Positions 25,235-35,176 are shown, numbered from the stretch's first letter. The stretch is 64,000 nucleotides of DNA from an uncultured Enterobacterales bacterium (GCA_945288535.1 CALYQQ010000005.1:62001-126000), one strand, 5' to 3'. The notes: a model not told the origin generated them from the letters alone. Program-made: numbers and translations.

Positions 25235-26338
25235 TTATTTTCTCTCTAATGAATGATTCATCATAATTCGATGCAAGGCGATTAATAACGCTTTATTATC
25301 CGATCTCTTCTTAATAGCAACACGGTAATAATTGTTATTTAATCCTGGGTAATTACCACAACTACGGATCAAAATATGATGTTCTAATAATGCATCTTGT
25401 AAATCAAAATCGGTTATCTGACATTTAAAAAAAATGTAATTAGCTGCAGGAGGGTAAACAATTAATGTTGAAAATTGAGATAACTTTTGAAATAAATACG
25501 CTTGTTCTTGCCGTAACCAACGATGTGTTGCATCAATATAGCCATAATCATATAAAACAACACGTCCAGCTAACTCGGCGAAACTATTAATGGTCCATGG
25601 CTGTTGTTCTAACCTGAGTCGATGCAACAAATTATCATCTGTATTAAGTAAATAGCCTAATCGCAGGCCTGGAATAGCAAAAAATTTTGTCATTGAACGC
25701 AATATAATAAGATAAGGATTTGCTGTAATTTTTGATATTAAACTATAGCGTTCACCTGCAAAATCAATAAATGCTTCATCAATAATAAGATAAATCTGCC
25801 GTTGTCGGCAAATATCGACAATCTCGTTAAGTAAATCATGATCAATACGCTGTCCGGTAGGATTATTAGGCGAACAAATAAACAAACAATCTAAATCAGC
25901 GCTAATATGCTTAATAAGTGCACGATCAGGTTGAAAGAAATTGTCTTCTGATAATTGATAATCAACAATTTCACATTGTTGTTTTTGCAATGCGCGTCGA
26001 TATTCAGCAAATCCTGGTATTAATAACATTGCTTTTTTAGGCTTTATAGCTTCTGTTACCGCAAATATCAATTCTGTTGCACCATTACCCACAACAATAT
26101 GTCTATCCAAACATTGATGGTATTCAGCTAACGTTTTGCGAAGTGCTTTATATTCGCTATCTGGATAACGCTCAGCTAAGTGAAGTTGTTGACAAATCGC
26201 TAATTTTAACGATTCGGGTATACCAAGAGGATTAATATTGGCACTGAAATCAAGTAAACTCTCTATTGAAATACCTCGTATTTCTGCATGCTCACGAACA
26301 TTACCACCATGTGTACTCAATGCTCTAATCATTTTCAC
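25235..26338 (-). CDS. cobD: Threonine-phosphate decarboxylase CobD
   Basis: A PLP enzyme of about 367 residues that decarboxylates L-threonine O-3-phosphate to (R)-1-aminopropan-2-ol phosphate, the linker of the cobalamin nucleotide loop. HGGNVREHAEIRGIS and LLDFSANINPLGIP are CobD-specific N-terminal blocks; SPNNPTGQ and RSMTKFFAIPGLRLGYLL with the PLP Lys follow. I prefer the GTG at 26338 (AGGGA 8 nt upstream) over the TTG at 26341; the ATG at 26332 is also possible. It is coupled to btuR upstream and works with the cbi/cob operon 4 kb away. Confidence 0.92.
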   Translation of the reverse strand: MKMIRALSTHGGNVREHAEIRGISIESLLDFSANINPLGIPESLKLAICQQLHLAERYPDSEYKALRKTLAEYHQCLDRHIVVGNGATELIFAVTEAIKPKKAMLLIPGFAEYRRALQKQQCEIVDYQLSEDNFFQPDRALIKHISADLDCLFICSPNNPTGQRIDHDLLNEIVDICRQRQIYLIIDEAFIDFAGERYSLISKITANPYLIILRSMTKFFAIPGLRLGYLLNTDDNLLHRLRLEQQPWTINSFAELAGRVVLYDYGYIDATHRWLRQEQAYLFQKLSQFSTLIVYPPAANYIFFKCQITDFDLQDALLEHHILIRSCGNYPGLNNNYYRVAIKKRSDNKALLIALHRIMMNHSLERK

Positions 26339-26934
26339 CAATCGATTCCCTTCTGCGCTTTGATACCGGCATCAAAGGCATGTTTTACGGGACGGATTTC
26401 ACTCACGGTATCAGCCAGTTCTATAAGTCGACGATGACATCCACGACCAGTAATAATGACCGATTGTTGTGTGGGTCGCTGTGTAATGGCCTTTATAACC
26501 TCATCAAGTAATAAATAGTCATAATTAATCATATACGTTAATTCATCCAGAACGACTAAATCAAGCTGTGCATTATTTAACATTCTTTTTGCTTCTTGCC
26601 AAACGGTTTGTGCGGCTCGTTGGTCTTTATATCGGTCTTGTGTCTCCCAGGTAAATCCACTTGCCATTACTTGAAACTCAACACCCTGTTGCATCAATAA
26701 ATTTCGCTCGCCACAATCCCAATTACCTTTAATAAATTGTACTACTGCCACAGACAAACCATGACCAACCGCCCGACTCACCGTACCAAATGCTGCAGTA
26801 CTTTTTCCTTTACCCTGTCCGGTAAATACCATAATAATACCGCGTTCCTGTTTAGCTTGCGCAATACGTTGATCAATATTGGCTTTAATTCGTTGTTGCC
26901 GTTGTTTATAACGATCATCTGATGTTTTTGTCAT
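26335..26934 (-). CDS. btuR: Cob(I)yrinic acid a,c-diamide adenosyltransferase
   Basis: A 199-residue ATP:corrinoid adenosyltransferase of the CobA/BtuR type. The P-loop is FTGQGKGKSTAAFG; QFIKGNWDCGERNLL, VLDELTYMINYDYL and ITGRGCHRRLIELADTVSE follow in the same order as in E. coli BtuR, and the lengths agree. It attaches the adenosyl group to cobalt during synthesis or salvage. It is transcribed away from cobT, and the two share a 286-bp divergent region. Confidence 0.95.
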   Translation of the reverse strand: MTKTSDDRYKQRQQRIKANIDQRIAQAKQERGIIMVFTGQGKGKSTAAFGTVSRAVGHGLSVAVVQFIKGNWDCGERNLLMQQGVEFQVMASGFTWETQDRYKDQRAAQTVWQEAKRMLNNAQLDLVVLDELTYMINYDYLLLDEVIKAITQRPTQQSVIITGRGCHRRLIELADTVSEIRPVKHAFDAGIKAQKGIDW

Positions 26935-27220
26935 AAATATCCAACTGATAATCTAATATTAAAAGCACTAATCTAGCTAAACCTTACTCATCACTCAAAG
27001 AACCATATAAATTGCGAATAAAACATGCATTAAATATACTGAGTAAATTCTTTATTAGCAAAAATAATAGCAAATAGTGATAATGTAAAAACGCGTACGA
27101 GTAAATTACATGAAGGCATTAACGTGATATAACACTATTTATGTGCTGACCTATCTACCCTAACATAGATTGATTACTTAACTCAGTTTATGCATTTTTT
27201 ATTGAGGTGACACAATCTTT

Positions 27221-28282
27221 ATGCTATCTCCACTTATTGAGCAAGTAATTAAAGCCATTTCGCCCCTTGATATCATTATAAAAAACAAAATGCAAAAGAA
27301 GCTTGATGGTTTAGTTAAACCACCCGGTAGCTTGGGTAGACTAGAACAACTCGCTATACAATTAGCCAGCATATCATCAACGACAGATATTCAGTATAAA
27401 CAAAAAGCCATCCTTGTTTTTGCCGCCGATCATGGTGTATTTCATGAAGGGGTTGCTGTAACACCACAAAATGTTACAGCCATTCAGGCTAAAAATATGA
27501 CGAAAGGACTTACTGGGGTTTGTGCGTTAGCGCATGTGAGTCAAAGTCAGGTTATTGTTACTGATGTTGGCATTATCGATACGGTACCTATCTCAGAAAT
27601 ACACCATTATAAAATTTGTGAAGGTACACGCAATATCGCTCAAGGCCCAGCGATGACAATTGCTCAAGCCATAAAGGCTATTGAGGTTGGTATCAAAACA
27701 GCACAACGTCATATTCAGCAAGGAATTCAACTTATAGGAGTCGGCGAAATTGGGATCGCCAATACGACAGCCGCTGCCGCAATGATCAGCGTTTTATGTC
27801 ATAAAGAGGCTGATTGTGTGGTTGGACTCGGTGCGAATTTACCTGCTAAGCAAAGACAACATAAGGTTAATGTAGTAAATACCGCTATTCAAATTAATCG
27901 ACCTAATCCAGACCAACCCATTGATATCCTCGCCAAATTGGGTGGATTAGAGTTGGGCGCGATGAGCGGTGCCATATTGGCAGCGGCAGCATTAAAAATA
28001 CCTATTGTATTAGACGGTTTTTTATCTTATGCCTCAGCATTGATTGCCTGTCGTTTGTGTCCACATGTTAATGCGTATCTTATACCATCACATATGTCTA
28101 CTGAACAAGGTGCACGCATTGCCCTTGATGCTCTTGGACTTCGTCCATACCTTGATATGGAAATGCGACTAGGCGAAGGGAGTGGTGCTGCATTACTCTT
28201 TCCTATTATTGATGCTGCCTGTGCCATGGGCGAATATATGGGCACCCTGTCAGACTCAGCTATTATACTTCCTGACAGTTAA
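27221..28282 (+). CDS. cobT: Nicotinate-nucleotide:dimethylbenzimidazole phosphoribosyltransferase
   Basis: A 353-residue CobT that makes alpha-ribazole phosphate from dimethylbenzimidazole or another base and nicotinate mononucleotide. Family blocks visible are LDGLVKPPGSLGRLEQLA, FAADHGVFHEGV, VGEIGIANTTAAAA, VLDGFLSYASAL and a C-terminal RLGEGSGAALLFPI with the catalytic Glu. It is separated from the main cbi/cob operon, on the opposite strand, whereas in Salmonella cobT ends that operon. GAGGTGA precedes the ATG. Confidence 0.95.
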   Translation: MLSPLIEQVIKAISPLDIIIKNKMQKKLDGLVKPPGSLGRLEQLAIQLASISSTTDIQYKQKAILVFAADHGVFHEGVAVTPQNVTAIQAKNMTKGLTGVCALAHVSQSQVIVTDVGIIDTVPISEIHHYKICEGTRNIAQGPAMTIAQAIKAIEVGIKTAQRHIQQGIQLIGVGEIGIANTTAAAAMISVLCHKEADCVVGLGANLPAKQRQHKVNVVNTAIQINRPNPDQPIDILAKLGGLELGAMSGAILAAAALKIPIVLDGFLSYASALIACRLCPHVNAYLIPSHMSTEQGARIALDALGLRPYLDMEMRLGEGSGAALLFPIIDAACAMGEYMGTLSDSAIILPDS

Positions 28283-28721
28283 GATTGACACAAGGGTTAT
28301 TTTCACCAACAACTTTTCGGAAATATCTATCAATAGATGCGTCACCTATTATCTTAGTATTTTAGGCTACTTTAATTTAGCGTTCTTGTTTTACTTGCTG
28401 AATGGGTTTTTCTAAAAAGAAATATAAGTTCGATAACTTCATCTGTTAACAAGACTTTGACGTCCGATATTAAGGAAATCAAACAGAATAAGATTTGGCC
28501 AAATTTTAGCTACATATTTTTTTACTTTTACATATTCGTTTCTGTAACCTACTTTTGAGAAAAAGCAATTGTTATAATCAGAAAGAAAAGCTTATTTTTT
28601 GTGTTTTTTGCGTTAATACCATACTAGCTAAATGTTCATTCATTATATAATCTATCTGTAAAGACATTGAATTCTCTGATGTAGATGAAACGTTCTCTTA
28701 ATAAGTGTAAGTAGGTTAATT
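28283..28721. other. Intergenic region, 439 bp
   Basis: No gene, hairpin with a U-run or recognisable operator was seen between cobT and the arginase-family gene. The ORF overlapping the cobT end in the track is a shadow. Confidence 0.5.
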
Positions 28722-29585
28722 ATGGCTAAAAAGACACTTAGACTTTCTTTTCCTCAATGGCAAGGCGGCAACAATCCTTCATATTATCTTGGCTCTCTTC
28801 TTTTGTCTTTTCTTTCGCCCAAAACAAATGGCCCCATTGAGGAAATTCCCGTTACTTTACCTGGAACTGAACCGCTGACTAAAGTAGACGGTATTATTGG
28901 CAAACCTCAAATTATCAAGCAGTTGAATGATGCGACGTCTCTCATTAAAAAACATGAGCCTGATGCAATTGTCGTTTTAGGTGGCGATTGTCTTGTATCT
29001 CTAGCGCCTTTTGCCTATTTACTGAATAAATATGGCGATAAGTTAGGCGTGCTCTGGATCGATACGCATCCCGATGTTCAGACAGCTAAAGAATATTCTA
29101 ATGCACATGCCCATGTACTTGGTGCATTGATTGGAACAGGCGACAACGATTTAGTTGATCATGTAGCGAATAAGCTTTCTCCATCAAAAATCATGATTGC
29201 AGGTATTCACGATCCGCTTCCTTATGAATATGATTATCTAACCCGTCATCACATTACGACGTCAAATCCTACAAAAATTAAAAAGGGTTCAAAAGATGTT
29301 TTGACATGGATCGCCAAAGAAAAAATTCAGTATTTGGCTATTCATCTTGATTTAGATGTGCTGGATCCAGCACTTTTTCGTTCTGTTTTATTCGCTAAGC
29401 CAGGGAGAGGGCCGCACGACTTCGGTGATGTTGCTGAGGGTCAGCTGAGTATTGAAGATGTACTCAGACTTATCCATCAGGCAACTGCTAAAGCCGACGC
29501 TGTTGGACTTACAATCGCTGAACATATGCCTTGGGATATGCTAAATCTCAAAAATATGCTTAATGCATTACCACTTATGAAATAA
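28722..29585 (+). CDS. Arginase/agmatinase family protein
   Basis: A 287-residue ureohydrolase-fold protein. The three metal-binding blocks are GGDCLVS, WIDTHPDVQ and HLDLDVLDPA. The first has Cys where arginases and agmatinases usually have His (GGDH), so one manganese ligand is altered. The remaining Asp and His ligands are kept. Substrate could be arginine, agmatine, a guanidino acid or formiminoglutamate. Leucine is often encoded by CTT here while neighbours mostly use TTA, which suggests a transferred gene. It stands alone between cobT and cobC. Confidence 0.8.
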   Translation: MAKKTLRLSFPQWQGGNNPSYYLGSLLLSFLSPKTNGPIEEIPVTLPGTEPLTKVDGIIGKPQIIKQLNDATSLIKKHEPDAIVVLGGDCLVSLAPFAYLLNKYGDKLGVLWIDTHPDVQTAKEYSNAHAHVLGALIGTGDNDLVDHVANKLSPSKIMIAGIHDPLPYEYDYLTRHHITTSNPTKIKKGSKDVLTWIAKEKIQYLAIHLDLDVLDPALFRSVLFAKPGRGPHDFGDVAEGQLSIEDVLRLIHQATAKADAVGLTIAEHMPWDMLNLKNMLNALPLMK

Positions 29586-30036
29586 TATTGTCTATTGGGA
29601 AACTAGACTGCTCTCGCAATAATACACTATACAAAAGCCAGATGGATTCGTACTCTACTCACGCTCTAGATGGGATAAGCCCCATAAAAGTTAATACGTT
29701 AAAAGATATTAAAACTTATTATACGTTGCGTTGATTTACCGTTAAGCCGCCTCTATTGTGAAAAAGGAACCAATATAATTAATGTTAGCTAGCCAGTTAC
29801 ACGTCATCTTTGGGTTAAAATAACAGCTAAATCAACGTACAATCCAGAGTTATAGACAGTTTTTTCTCTAATGATGACATTATTTGAATTTTTCGCATTT
29901 CCCATTGAGATATCTTGTATTTTTCAGCGTGCCTGAATTACATGGGCAAATTTAACCTGTCAAGTTAGACAATACATCATGGTATAATATTGTTAATTAT
30001 AAAAATATAATATATCCTAAAAATCATTTTATCTGA
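29586..30036. other. Intergenic region between convergent genes, 451 bp
   Basis: This lies between the arginase-family gene (plus) and cobC (minus). No gene or strong terminator was recognised; the sequence is AT-rich, with a TTTTTT run near 29860. Confidence 0.5.
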
Positions 30037-30630
30037 TTAACCATTTATTTTTTCGATAATACCATGGTCATTTTCAAATCGTAATAGACTGTAAGCGTCT
30101 TGGTGGAATGTAAATTGCCAGAACGCCTCAGTAGGTAAATTTAATATCGTAAGCATTAATAGTCGCAGTGGACCTTGATGGCCAACAAATAATAAATGTC
30201 CTGCTGATTGACTGCTTAATAATGTCTGCCAAGCCGTATTAACTCTTTGACGAAAATTGTCAAAACTTTCTCCCCCAGGCGGCGCTTGCTTTAGCCAATT
30301 TTTACACCAGTGGTGATAGCGTTGGCTATCTTTAATTTGCAGATCTCGATAATGCTGCCCTTCCCATTCACCAAAATCCAGCTCATTAAATTCAGCAATG
30401 GACGTTATATCGGCCTGAGGTGCAATAATATGAGCCGTTTGCCTAGTTCGTTGTAGACCACTACAAATCACTTTATCAAACGTAATCGATTTTAACCGAT
30501 AGGCTAATGCATTGGCTTGTTGTATACCCCGATCATTCAATGCAATATCACTACAGCCATAATAAAGGCCACGTTTATTGGCAATGGTTTCGCCATGTCG
30601 AACTAAATAAATGATTAACATAAGTGACAC
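30037..30630 (-). CDS. cobC: Alpha-ribazole phosphatase CobC
   Basis: A 197-residue histidine phosphatase that removes phosphate from alpha-ribazole 5'-phosphate or adenosylcobalamin phosphate at the end of nucleotide loop assembly. IYLVRHGETIANKRGLYYG carries the catalytic His; CSGLQRTRQTA, ELDFGEWEG and FVGHQGPLRLL complete the family pattern. The GTG at 30630 follows a possible AGG by 5 nt; the ATG at 30621 is an alternative start. It is the last gene of the cbi/cob operon, 6 nt after cobS. Confidence 0.9.
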   Translation of the reverse strand: MSLMLIIYLVRHGETIANKRGLYYGCSDIALNDRGIQQANALAYRLKSITFDKVICSGLQRTRQTAHIIAPQADITSIAEFNELDFGEWEGQHYRDLQIKDSQRYHHWCKNWLKQAPPGGESFDNFRQRVNTAWQTLLSSQSAGHLLFVGHQGPLRLLMLTILNLPTEAFWQFTFHQDAYSLLRFENDHGIIEKING

Positions 30631-30636
30631 TGTAAC

Positions 30637-31437
30637 CTATAATGACATTGTAGGTGTTAACAATGATAAACAAAAGCAGAGTTCTGCTAATTCTATACCA
30701 CCACCAAGTGTATCACCTGTTTGCCCAGCTAATTTTCGTTGAATATAGGCTCGATAACAACACATAAAACCCAATGTGAACAAAGCACAGACGATCCCGA
30801 CGCCACCATTAACGATGGCGATAATAATCCCACCACAACTTAAGGTTAACTTCGCTTGTTTTGTTGTCACTTTGCCAATATAAACATGACCTAATCCCTT
30901 ATCACGTGCATAAGGCTGGCGATACATTAGAATAATTACCGCTAAAGTTCTAGCGACAACGGGCGCACCAATTAAAGCCGTATAGACTGATACATCATGT
31001 TCTTCAGACAATGCATAGAGTACGGCTATTTTAAGAGTGATAGCAAAAAATAAGGCTAAAACACCATTAGTACCAATACGACTATCACGCATAATTTCCA
31101 GCATTTTTGGCCGTTGATATAATGTAAAAACACCATCAGCGGTATCCGCCAAACCATCAAGATGAAATGCACCTGTAATAACAGTGTTACATAATACTGC
31201 AAAAAGTAAGCCTATCGCACTCCCCCATACGCATTGCGCCAGGCTAAATACCAGTGCACAACTCATACCGATAATAAATCCTATGATAGGAAAGAAAATA
31301 ACACCTTTAACATAATCATCAATGGTAATGTGTTGAGTAAAACGTTGTGGTACGGGTATGCGACTAATAAACTGTAGTGAGGCGCAAAAGATTTGCCACC
31401 AATAAATGCGATTAATATGATGTAATCTATGGGGCAT
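30637..31437 (-). CDS. cobS: Adenosylcobinamide-GDP ribazoletransferase (cobalamin synthase) CobS
   Basis: A polytopic membrane enzyme of about 266 residues that joins adenosylcobinamide-GDP and alpha-ribazole. Typical blocks are FISRIPVP, FFPIIGFIIG, TGAFHLDGLADTADG (metal site), MRDSRIGTNGVLAL and TGDTLGGGIELAEL. I choose the ATG at 31437 (AAAGGA 8 nt upstream, just after the cobU stop) over the longer ORF-track start at 31497, which would run 56 nt into cobU. It sits between cobU and cobC. Confidence 0.93.
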   Translation of the reverse strand: MPHRLHHINRIYWWQIFCASLQFISRIPVPQRFTQHITIDDYVKGVIFFPIIGFIIGMSCALVFSLAQCVWGSAIGLLFAVLCNTVITGAFHLDGLADTADGVFTLYQRPKMLEIMRDSRIGTNGVLALFFAITLKIAVLYALSEEHDVSVYTALIGAPVVARTLAVIILMYRQPYARDKGLGHVYIGKVTTKQAKLTLSCGGIIIAIVNGGVGIVCALFTLGFMCCYRAYIQRKLAGQTGDTLGGGIELAELCFCLSLLTPTMSL

Positions 31438-31441
31438 ACGG

Positions 31442-31999
31442 TTATCCTTTAATTTTGATATCAATTCCTGATACCACAAAGTGAACTGTTTCAGCACATT
31501 CAGCTAATTTCTGGTTAGCTCGCCCGGCAATATCACGAAAATGTCTTGCTAAGCGATTTTCTGGCACAATACCGAGCCCTAACTCGTTAGTAACAATAAT
31601 GACATGACATTGGGAAGTATGACAGGCTGTCAATAGTTGATCGAGTTGCCAATTTACTTTTTTTTCTAATGTAGCAAAACATAATGTTTCAATAGGCTTA
31701 TTAGCCGCATAATCAAAAAGCAAATTGCTTAGCATTGTTGTTATACACTCCAGTAAAATAACTTGATAACCAGGAGCTTTTTCATTAATTAACGTGCCTA
31801 AATTTCGATAGCCTTCATAGGTATGCCAATGGCATGGACGTTGCTTACGGTGAATTGCTACTCGACGTTCTGTTTCATCATCAAGTAATAGTGAAGTAGC
31901 AATATATAAAACATTACCTTGTTGTCCTGCGAACTGATAGGCTAGTTTTTCTGCAACGTTGCTTTTACCGCTACGCGCCCCACCAGTAATTAAAATCAT
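31442..31999 (-). CDS. cobU: Adenosylcobinamide kinase/guanylyltransferase CobU
   Basis: A 185-residue bifunctional enzyme that phosphorylates adenosylcobinamide and transfers GMP to it. ILITGGARSGKSNVAEKL is the P-loop, HRKQRPCHWHTYEG contains the guanylylated His region, and VTNELGLGIVPENRLARHFRDIAG is the conserved C-terminal block. It overlaps cbiP by 4 nt and is followed directly by cobS. Confidence 0.95.
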   Translation of the reverse strand: MILITGGARSGKSNVAEKLAYQFAGQQGNVLYIATSLLLDDETERRVAIHRKQRPCHWHTYEGYRNLGTLINEKAPGYQVILLECITTMLSNLLFDYAANKPIETLCFATLEKKVNWQLDQLLTACHTSQCHVIIVTNELGLGIVPENRLARHFRDIAGRANQKLAECAETVHFVVSGIDIKIKG

Positions 32000-33585
32000 A
32001 ATGTCCCTCCTGATGGGTTAAGTTGCATGATTTGATAAATTTTGGCCAAATCTAAATTTTGACGCATGACATCAGCTAATTTGTCATATTGCTGCTGTTT
32101 AAACTGATGAAATGATAGTGTCTCAGATAAAAGTGGCCAGTTATGGCGTAAGCGCAATGCATTCAAGAGACCTCGGCTAAAATTATCTTCATCAAATAAA
32201 CCATGAATATATGTTCCCATAATATTGCCGTCATTGCTTACCATACCCTCATTATGGGGAATGTGATCAATATTCTCGCTAGAAACACATTGACTAAAAT
32301 AAGTGACATGATTTACACCTGAAATAGAAGCATCATTCGCTACGACTTTCGTTTGTCCCATATGAATTTCGTAACCCGATAATATTTCACCATGACAAAA
32401 TTGGAACAAGCCTTTTGTGGGGGCGGTTACTTTAGCCGTTACCTGACATGTGGTTTTTTCCGCTGTGAAATAGGTATCACAAGGCAATAATCCTAATCCA
32501 GGTAAATGGTTAATATGCGATTCAATACCATCATAGATCGTTCGACCTAACATCTGATAACCACCACAAATACCTATAACCGGTGTACCCAACGCGGAGA
32601 GTTGCTGTATTTCGGCCGCTAAACCACTGTTATACAAATAAGAAAGGTCTTCTAAGGTATTTTTAGAACCAGGAATAATAATGAGATCAGCCTGATTAAT
32701 TTGTTGCCCTGGTTGTATATAACGTAAACGAACATCAGGTTGCTGTATTAACGCATTAAAATCAGTAAAATTAGCAATATAAGGAAGTTTTATGACGACA
32801 ATATCTAACATCATTTGTTTATCGTTATTCTCGGTATGGTAATGTGAACGCATTAATGCAACACTATCTTCATCGTCAATATGAATAGCCAACATAGGCA
32901 TCACACCTAATACCGGTACATTTGTCATTGCTTCAAGTGCATCAATACCGGGTTGTAATAATGCTACATCACCACGAAATTTGTTAATAATAATACCTTT
33001 AACTCGCAGCCGTTCACTTTCAGACAATAGCGCTAATGTGCCATAAATCGCGGCGAAAACACCGCCACGATCAATGTCTGCAACTAAAATAACGGGCGCA
33101 TCAATTCGTTCAGCTAATCCCATATTCACGATATCATGTTCTCGCAAATTAATTTCGGCTGGACTGCCCGCACCTTCAATCACAATGATTTGATACTCTT
33201 CGGCTAATTGCTTATAACAGGATATAACATGTTTAACTAAATGGGGCTTAAACTGATGATAGCGAATTGCATTCATGTCGGCTATTTTTTTGCCAAGAAC
33301 AATAAGTTGTGAATGACGTTCGCCCATTGGTTTTAATAAGATAGGATTCATGCGTGCATCAGGTTCAATTCCAGCAGCTTCAGCCTGAACGATTTGCGCG
33401 CGTCCCATCTCTTCATTTTTTTGACTAATGCCAGAGTTAAGTGCCATATTCTGTGATTTAAAAGGAGCAACACGAAAACCATCTTGAGCGAAAATACGGC
33501 ATAATCCTGTAGCGAGAATACTTTTACCCACATCAGAAGCTGTGCCTTGCAACATAATTGAACTGGCCATCATTTTTCTTATCAT
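31996..33585 (-). CDS. cbiP: Cobyric acid synthase CbiP
   Basis: A glutamine-dependent amidotransferase of up to 529 residues that amidates four side chains (b, d, e, g) of adenosylcobyrinic acid diamide. The synthetase domain starts at IMLQGTASDVGKSILATGLC and has FKSQNMALNSG; the glutaminase domain has GICGGYQMLG with the nucleophile Cys and a His near GTYIHGLFD. The start could be 33585 or the ATG pair at 33573/33570. In Salmonella cbiMNQO lie between cbiL and cbiP; here cbiP directly follows cbiL. Confidence 0.95.
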   Translation of the reverse strand: MIRKMMASSIMLQGTASDVGKSILATGLCRIFAQDGFRVAPFKSQNMALNSGISQKNEEMGRAQIVQAEAAGIEPDARMNPILLKPMGERHSQLIVLGKKIADMNAIRYHQFKPHLVKHVISCYKQLAEEYQIIVIEGAGSPAEINLREHDIVNMGLAERIDAPVILVADIDRGGVFAAIYGTLALLSESERLRVKGIIINKFRGDVALLQPGIDALEAMTNVPVLGVMPMLAIHIDDEDSVALMRSHYHTENNDKQMMLDIVVIKLPYIANFTDFNALIQQPDVRLRYIQPGQQINQADLIIIPGSKNTLEDLSYLYNSGLAAEIQQLSALGTPVIGICGGYQMLGRTIYDGIESHINHLPGLGLLPCDTYFTAEKTTCQVTAKVTAPTKGLFQFCHGEILSGYEIHMGQTKVVANDASISGVNHVTYFSQCVSSENIDHIPHNEGMVSNDGNIMGTYIHGLFDEDNFSRGLLNALRLRHNWPLLSETLSFHQFKQQQYDKLADVMRQNLDLAKIYQIMQLNPSGGTL

Positions 33586-33642
33586 CTCTTTTTTGAGTTA
33601 ATTTACTAAGATCTGGACAAAATCTTTAAAGTTAATTACGGG

Positions 33643-34347
33643 TTATTGCCATAATTTATTAATTAAAATTGTGGTGAAATAAGACAATTTTTCCTGTTCA
33701 TCAATAGTTTGAATATTATGGTAAATGTATTCTGTTTCTAACGCAGCATTGCAAACCAATACAGCATGGTTGATTAAATGATGTTTTATCAATAAATGTT
33801 TTATTAACGGGAAATTCGCCGTCACTTTCATAAGGATTAAACTTTGATGTTGCACCAATGCAGACTCAATTTCATTCGCTGGCGCTGTACACGAAATAAC
33901 CGCCATTGATTGTTGTTCCATAGCCAGTGGAATTTGGCAACGTGATGCGATATAAGCAAAAGATGTAATACCGGGAATAATGGCTATTGGGATTTTATTT
34001 TGTAATCGTGCTAATAAATTAACCCACGTGCTAAATAACATGCTATCACCAAGCGAAATAAAACCGACTAAGTGATCATGGTCTACATCCTTTGCCATTT
34101 CATGTGCAATAGCATCCCATTGGTGTTCTTTTTGTAAACTATTTGTCGTCATAGGGAAATGACGTAGTTTTATTTCAATATGATCAGGTAAATAAGGCTG
34201 TACAATTGACAATGCAAGGCTTGTTCCCCCTTGTCGCCCTGCTGGTGCATATAAGATTGTTAATGCAGATAAGCAGTTAACTGCCCTGATAGTAAGCAGA
34301 TCACTACATCCTGGTCCAGTACTAATTGCAAATAATTTTCCTGTCAT
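33643..34347 (-). CDS. cbiL: Cobalt-precorrin-2 C20-methyltransferase CbiL
   Basis: A 234-residue SAM-dependent methyltransferase that methylates C20 of cobalt-factor II/precorrin-2. The first SAM-binding loop FAISTGPGCSDLLTIRAV lies at the N-terminus, followed by the CbiL-type APAGRQGGTSLA and the GDSMLFSTW and IPGITSF blocks. It starts 2 nt after the cbiK stop and is the last ring-modifying gene before cbiP. Confidence 0.92.
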   Translation of the reverse strand: MTGKLFAISTGPGCSDLLTIRAVNCLSALTILYAPAGRQGGTSLALSIVQPYLPDHIEIKLRHFPMTTNSLQKEHQWDAIAHEMAKDVDHDHLVGFISLGDSMLFSTWVNLLARLQNKIPIAIIPGITSFAYIASRCQIPLAMEQQSMAVISCTAPANEIESALVQHQSLILMKVTANFPLIKHLLIKHHLINHAVLVCNAALETEYIYHNIQTIDEQEKLSYFTTILINKLWQ

Positions 34348-34349
34348 AA

Positions 34350-35135
34350 TTAATAATCTCTATCAGCTTTAGCTGCTTTTGAATGTGAGACAAATATCTC
34401 TTGTACTAATGGATTTTCACCCAATCCTTGTAACCAACATTGCGTATCAATCCCTGCTGTGATCAACTTTGTACTCCATGAGTCTTCATCGTCTGACGCC
34501 ATATCATGAATTGCATGATCGCCAGCAACAGTCATCAGAGGCATTAAATGCACTTTACGTACTTTTTCCTCAAGCAATTGCGTAATAATAGAGTTAATTT
34601 CAGGATAACTTTCTACTGCACCAACTAATGCTGGGATTTTTTTTGCTCGTAAAAGATGATCTAAACAAGCATATGCCGCAAATGCATAATGCGTTGCGCC
34701 ATGCCCCATAAAAACGACGCGCTCATCTGCCGCAAGTTCAGGCATTTGTGCTTGTAATGCAATAATTAATTGTTCATAGTCATCAAAATGGGTAATTAAT
34801 GGGTTACCAATAGCCAAATAAGTAAAACTGTCGCGAAAATTATCAATTTGTTTAACAATTTTGCCATACTCATCGCCATTAATCACATGTAATGACTGAA
34901 CTAGTATGTCCTGATACCCTAAATCATGTAAGCGTTGTAATGCTTGCTGTGGATTATCAATATATTCACCATCGCGTTTAGCTAATTTAGCCATAATAAG
35001 CGTAGAAGTGAATGCCCGAAAAAAATCCCGATCAGGATATTCGGCAGCCAAACGTTGCTCACACGCAGTAATATTTTTTAATCGAGTCTGAGGATAGCTA
35101 GTACCAAAACTAATTACTAAAATTGCTTTTTTCAT
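34350..35135 (-). CDS. cbiK: Sirohydrochlorin cobaltochelatase CbiK
   Basis: A 261-residue class II chelatase that inserts cobalt into sirohydrochlorin, the entry step of the anaerobic pathway. ILVISFGTSYPQTR opens the fold, VQSLHVINGDEY holds one metal-binding His, VFMGHGATHYAF the catalytic His and HLMPLMTVAGDHAIHDM the third. This matches CbiK of Salmonella in length and order. Its presence supports cobalt insertion early, that is the anaerobic route. Confidence 0.94.
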   Translation of the reverse strand: MKKAILVISFGTSYPQTRLKNITACEQRLAAEYPDRDFFRAFTSTLIMAKLAKRDGEYIDNPQQALQRLHDLGYQDILVQSLHVINGDEYGKIVKQIDNFRDSFTYLAIGNPLITHFDDYEQLIIALQAQMPELAADERVVFMGHGATHYAFAAYACLDHLLRAKKIPALVGAVESYPEINSIITQLLEEKVRKVHLMPLMTVAGDHAIHDMASDDEDSWSTKLITAGIDTQCWLQGLGENPLVQEIFVSHSKAAKADRDY

Positions 35136-35176
35136 TATGTCTCTACTAGTTAATTGAATTGGGTAAAAAGAGCAAT

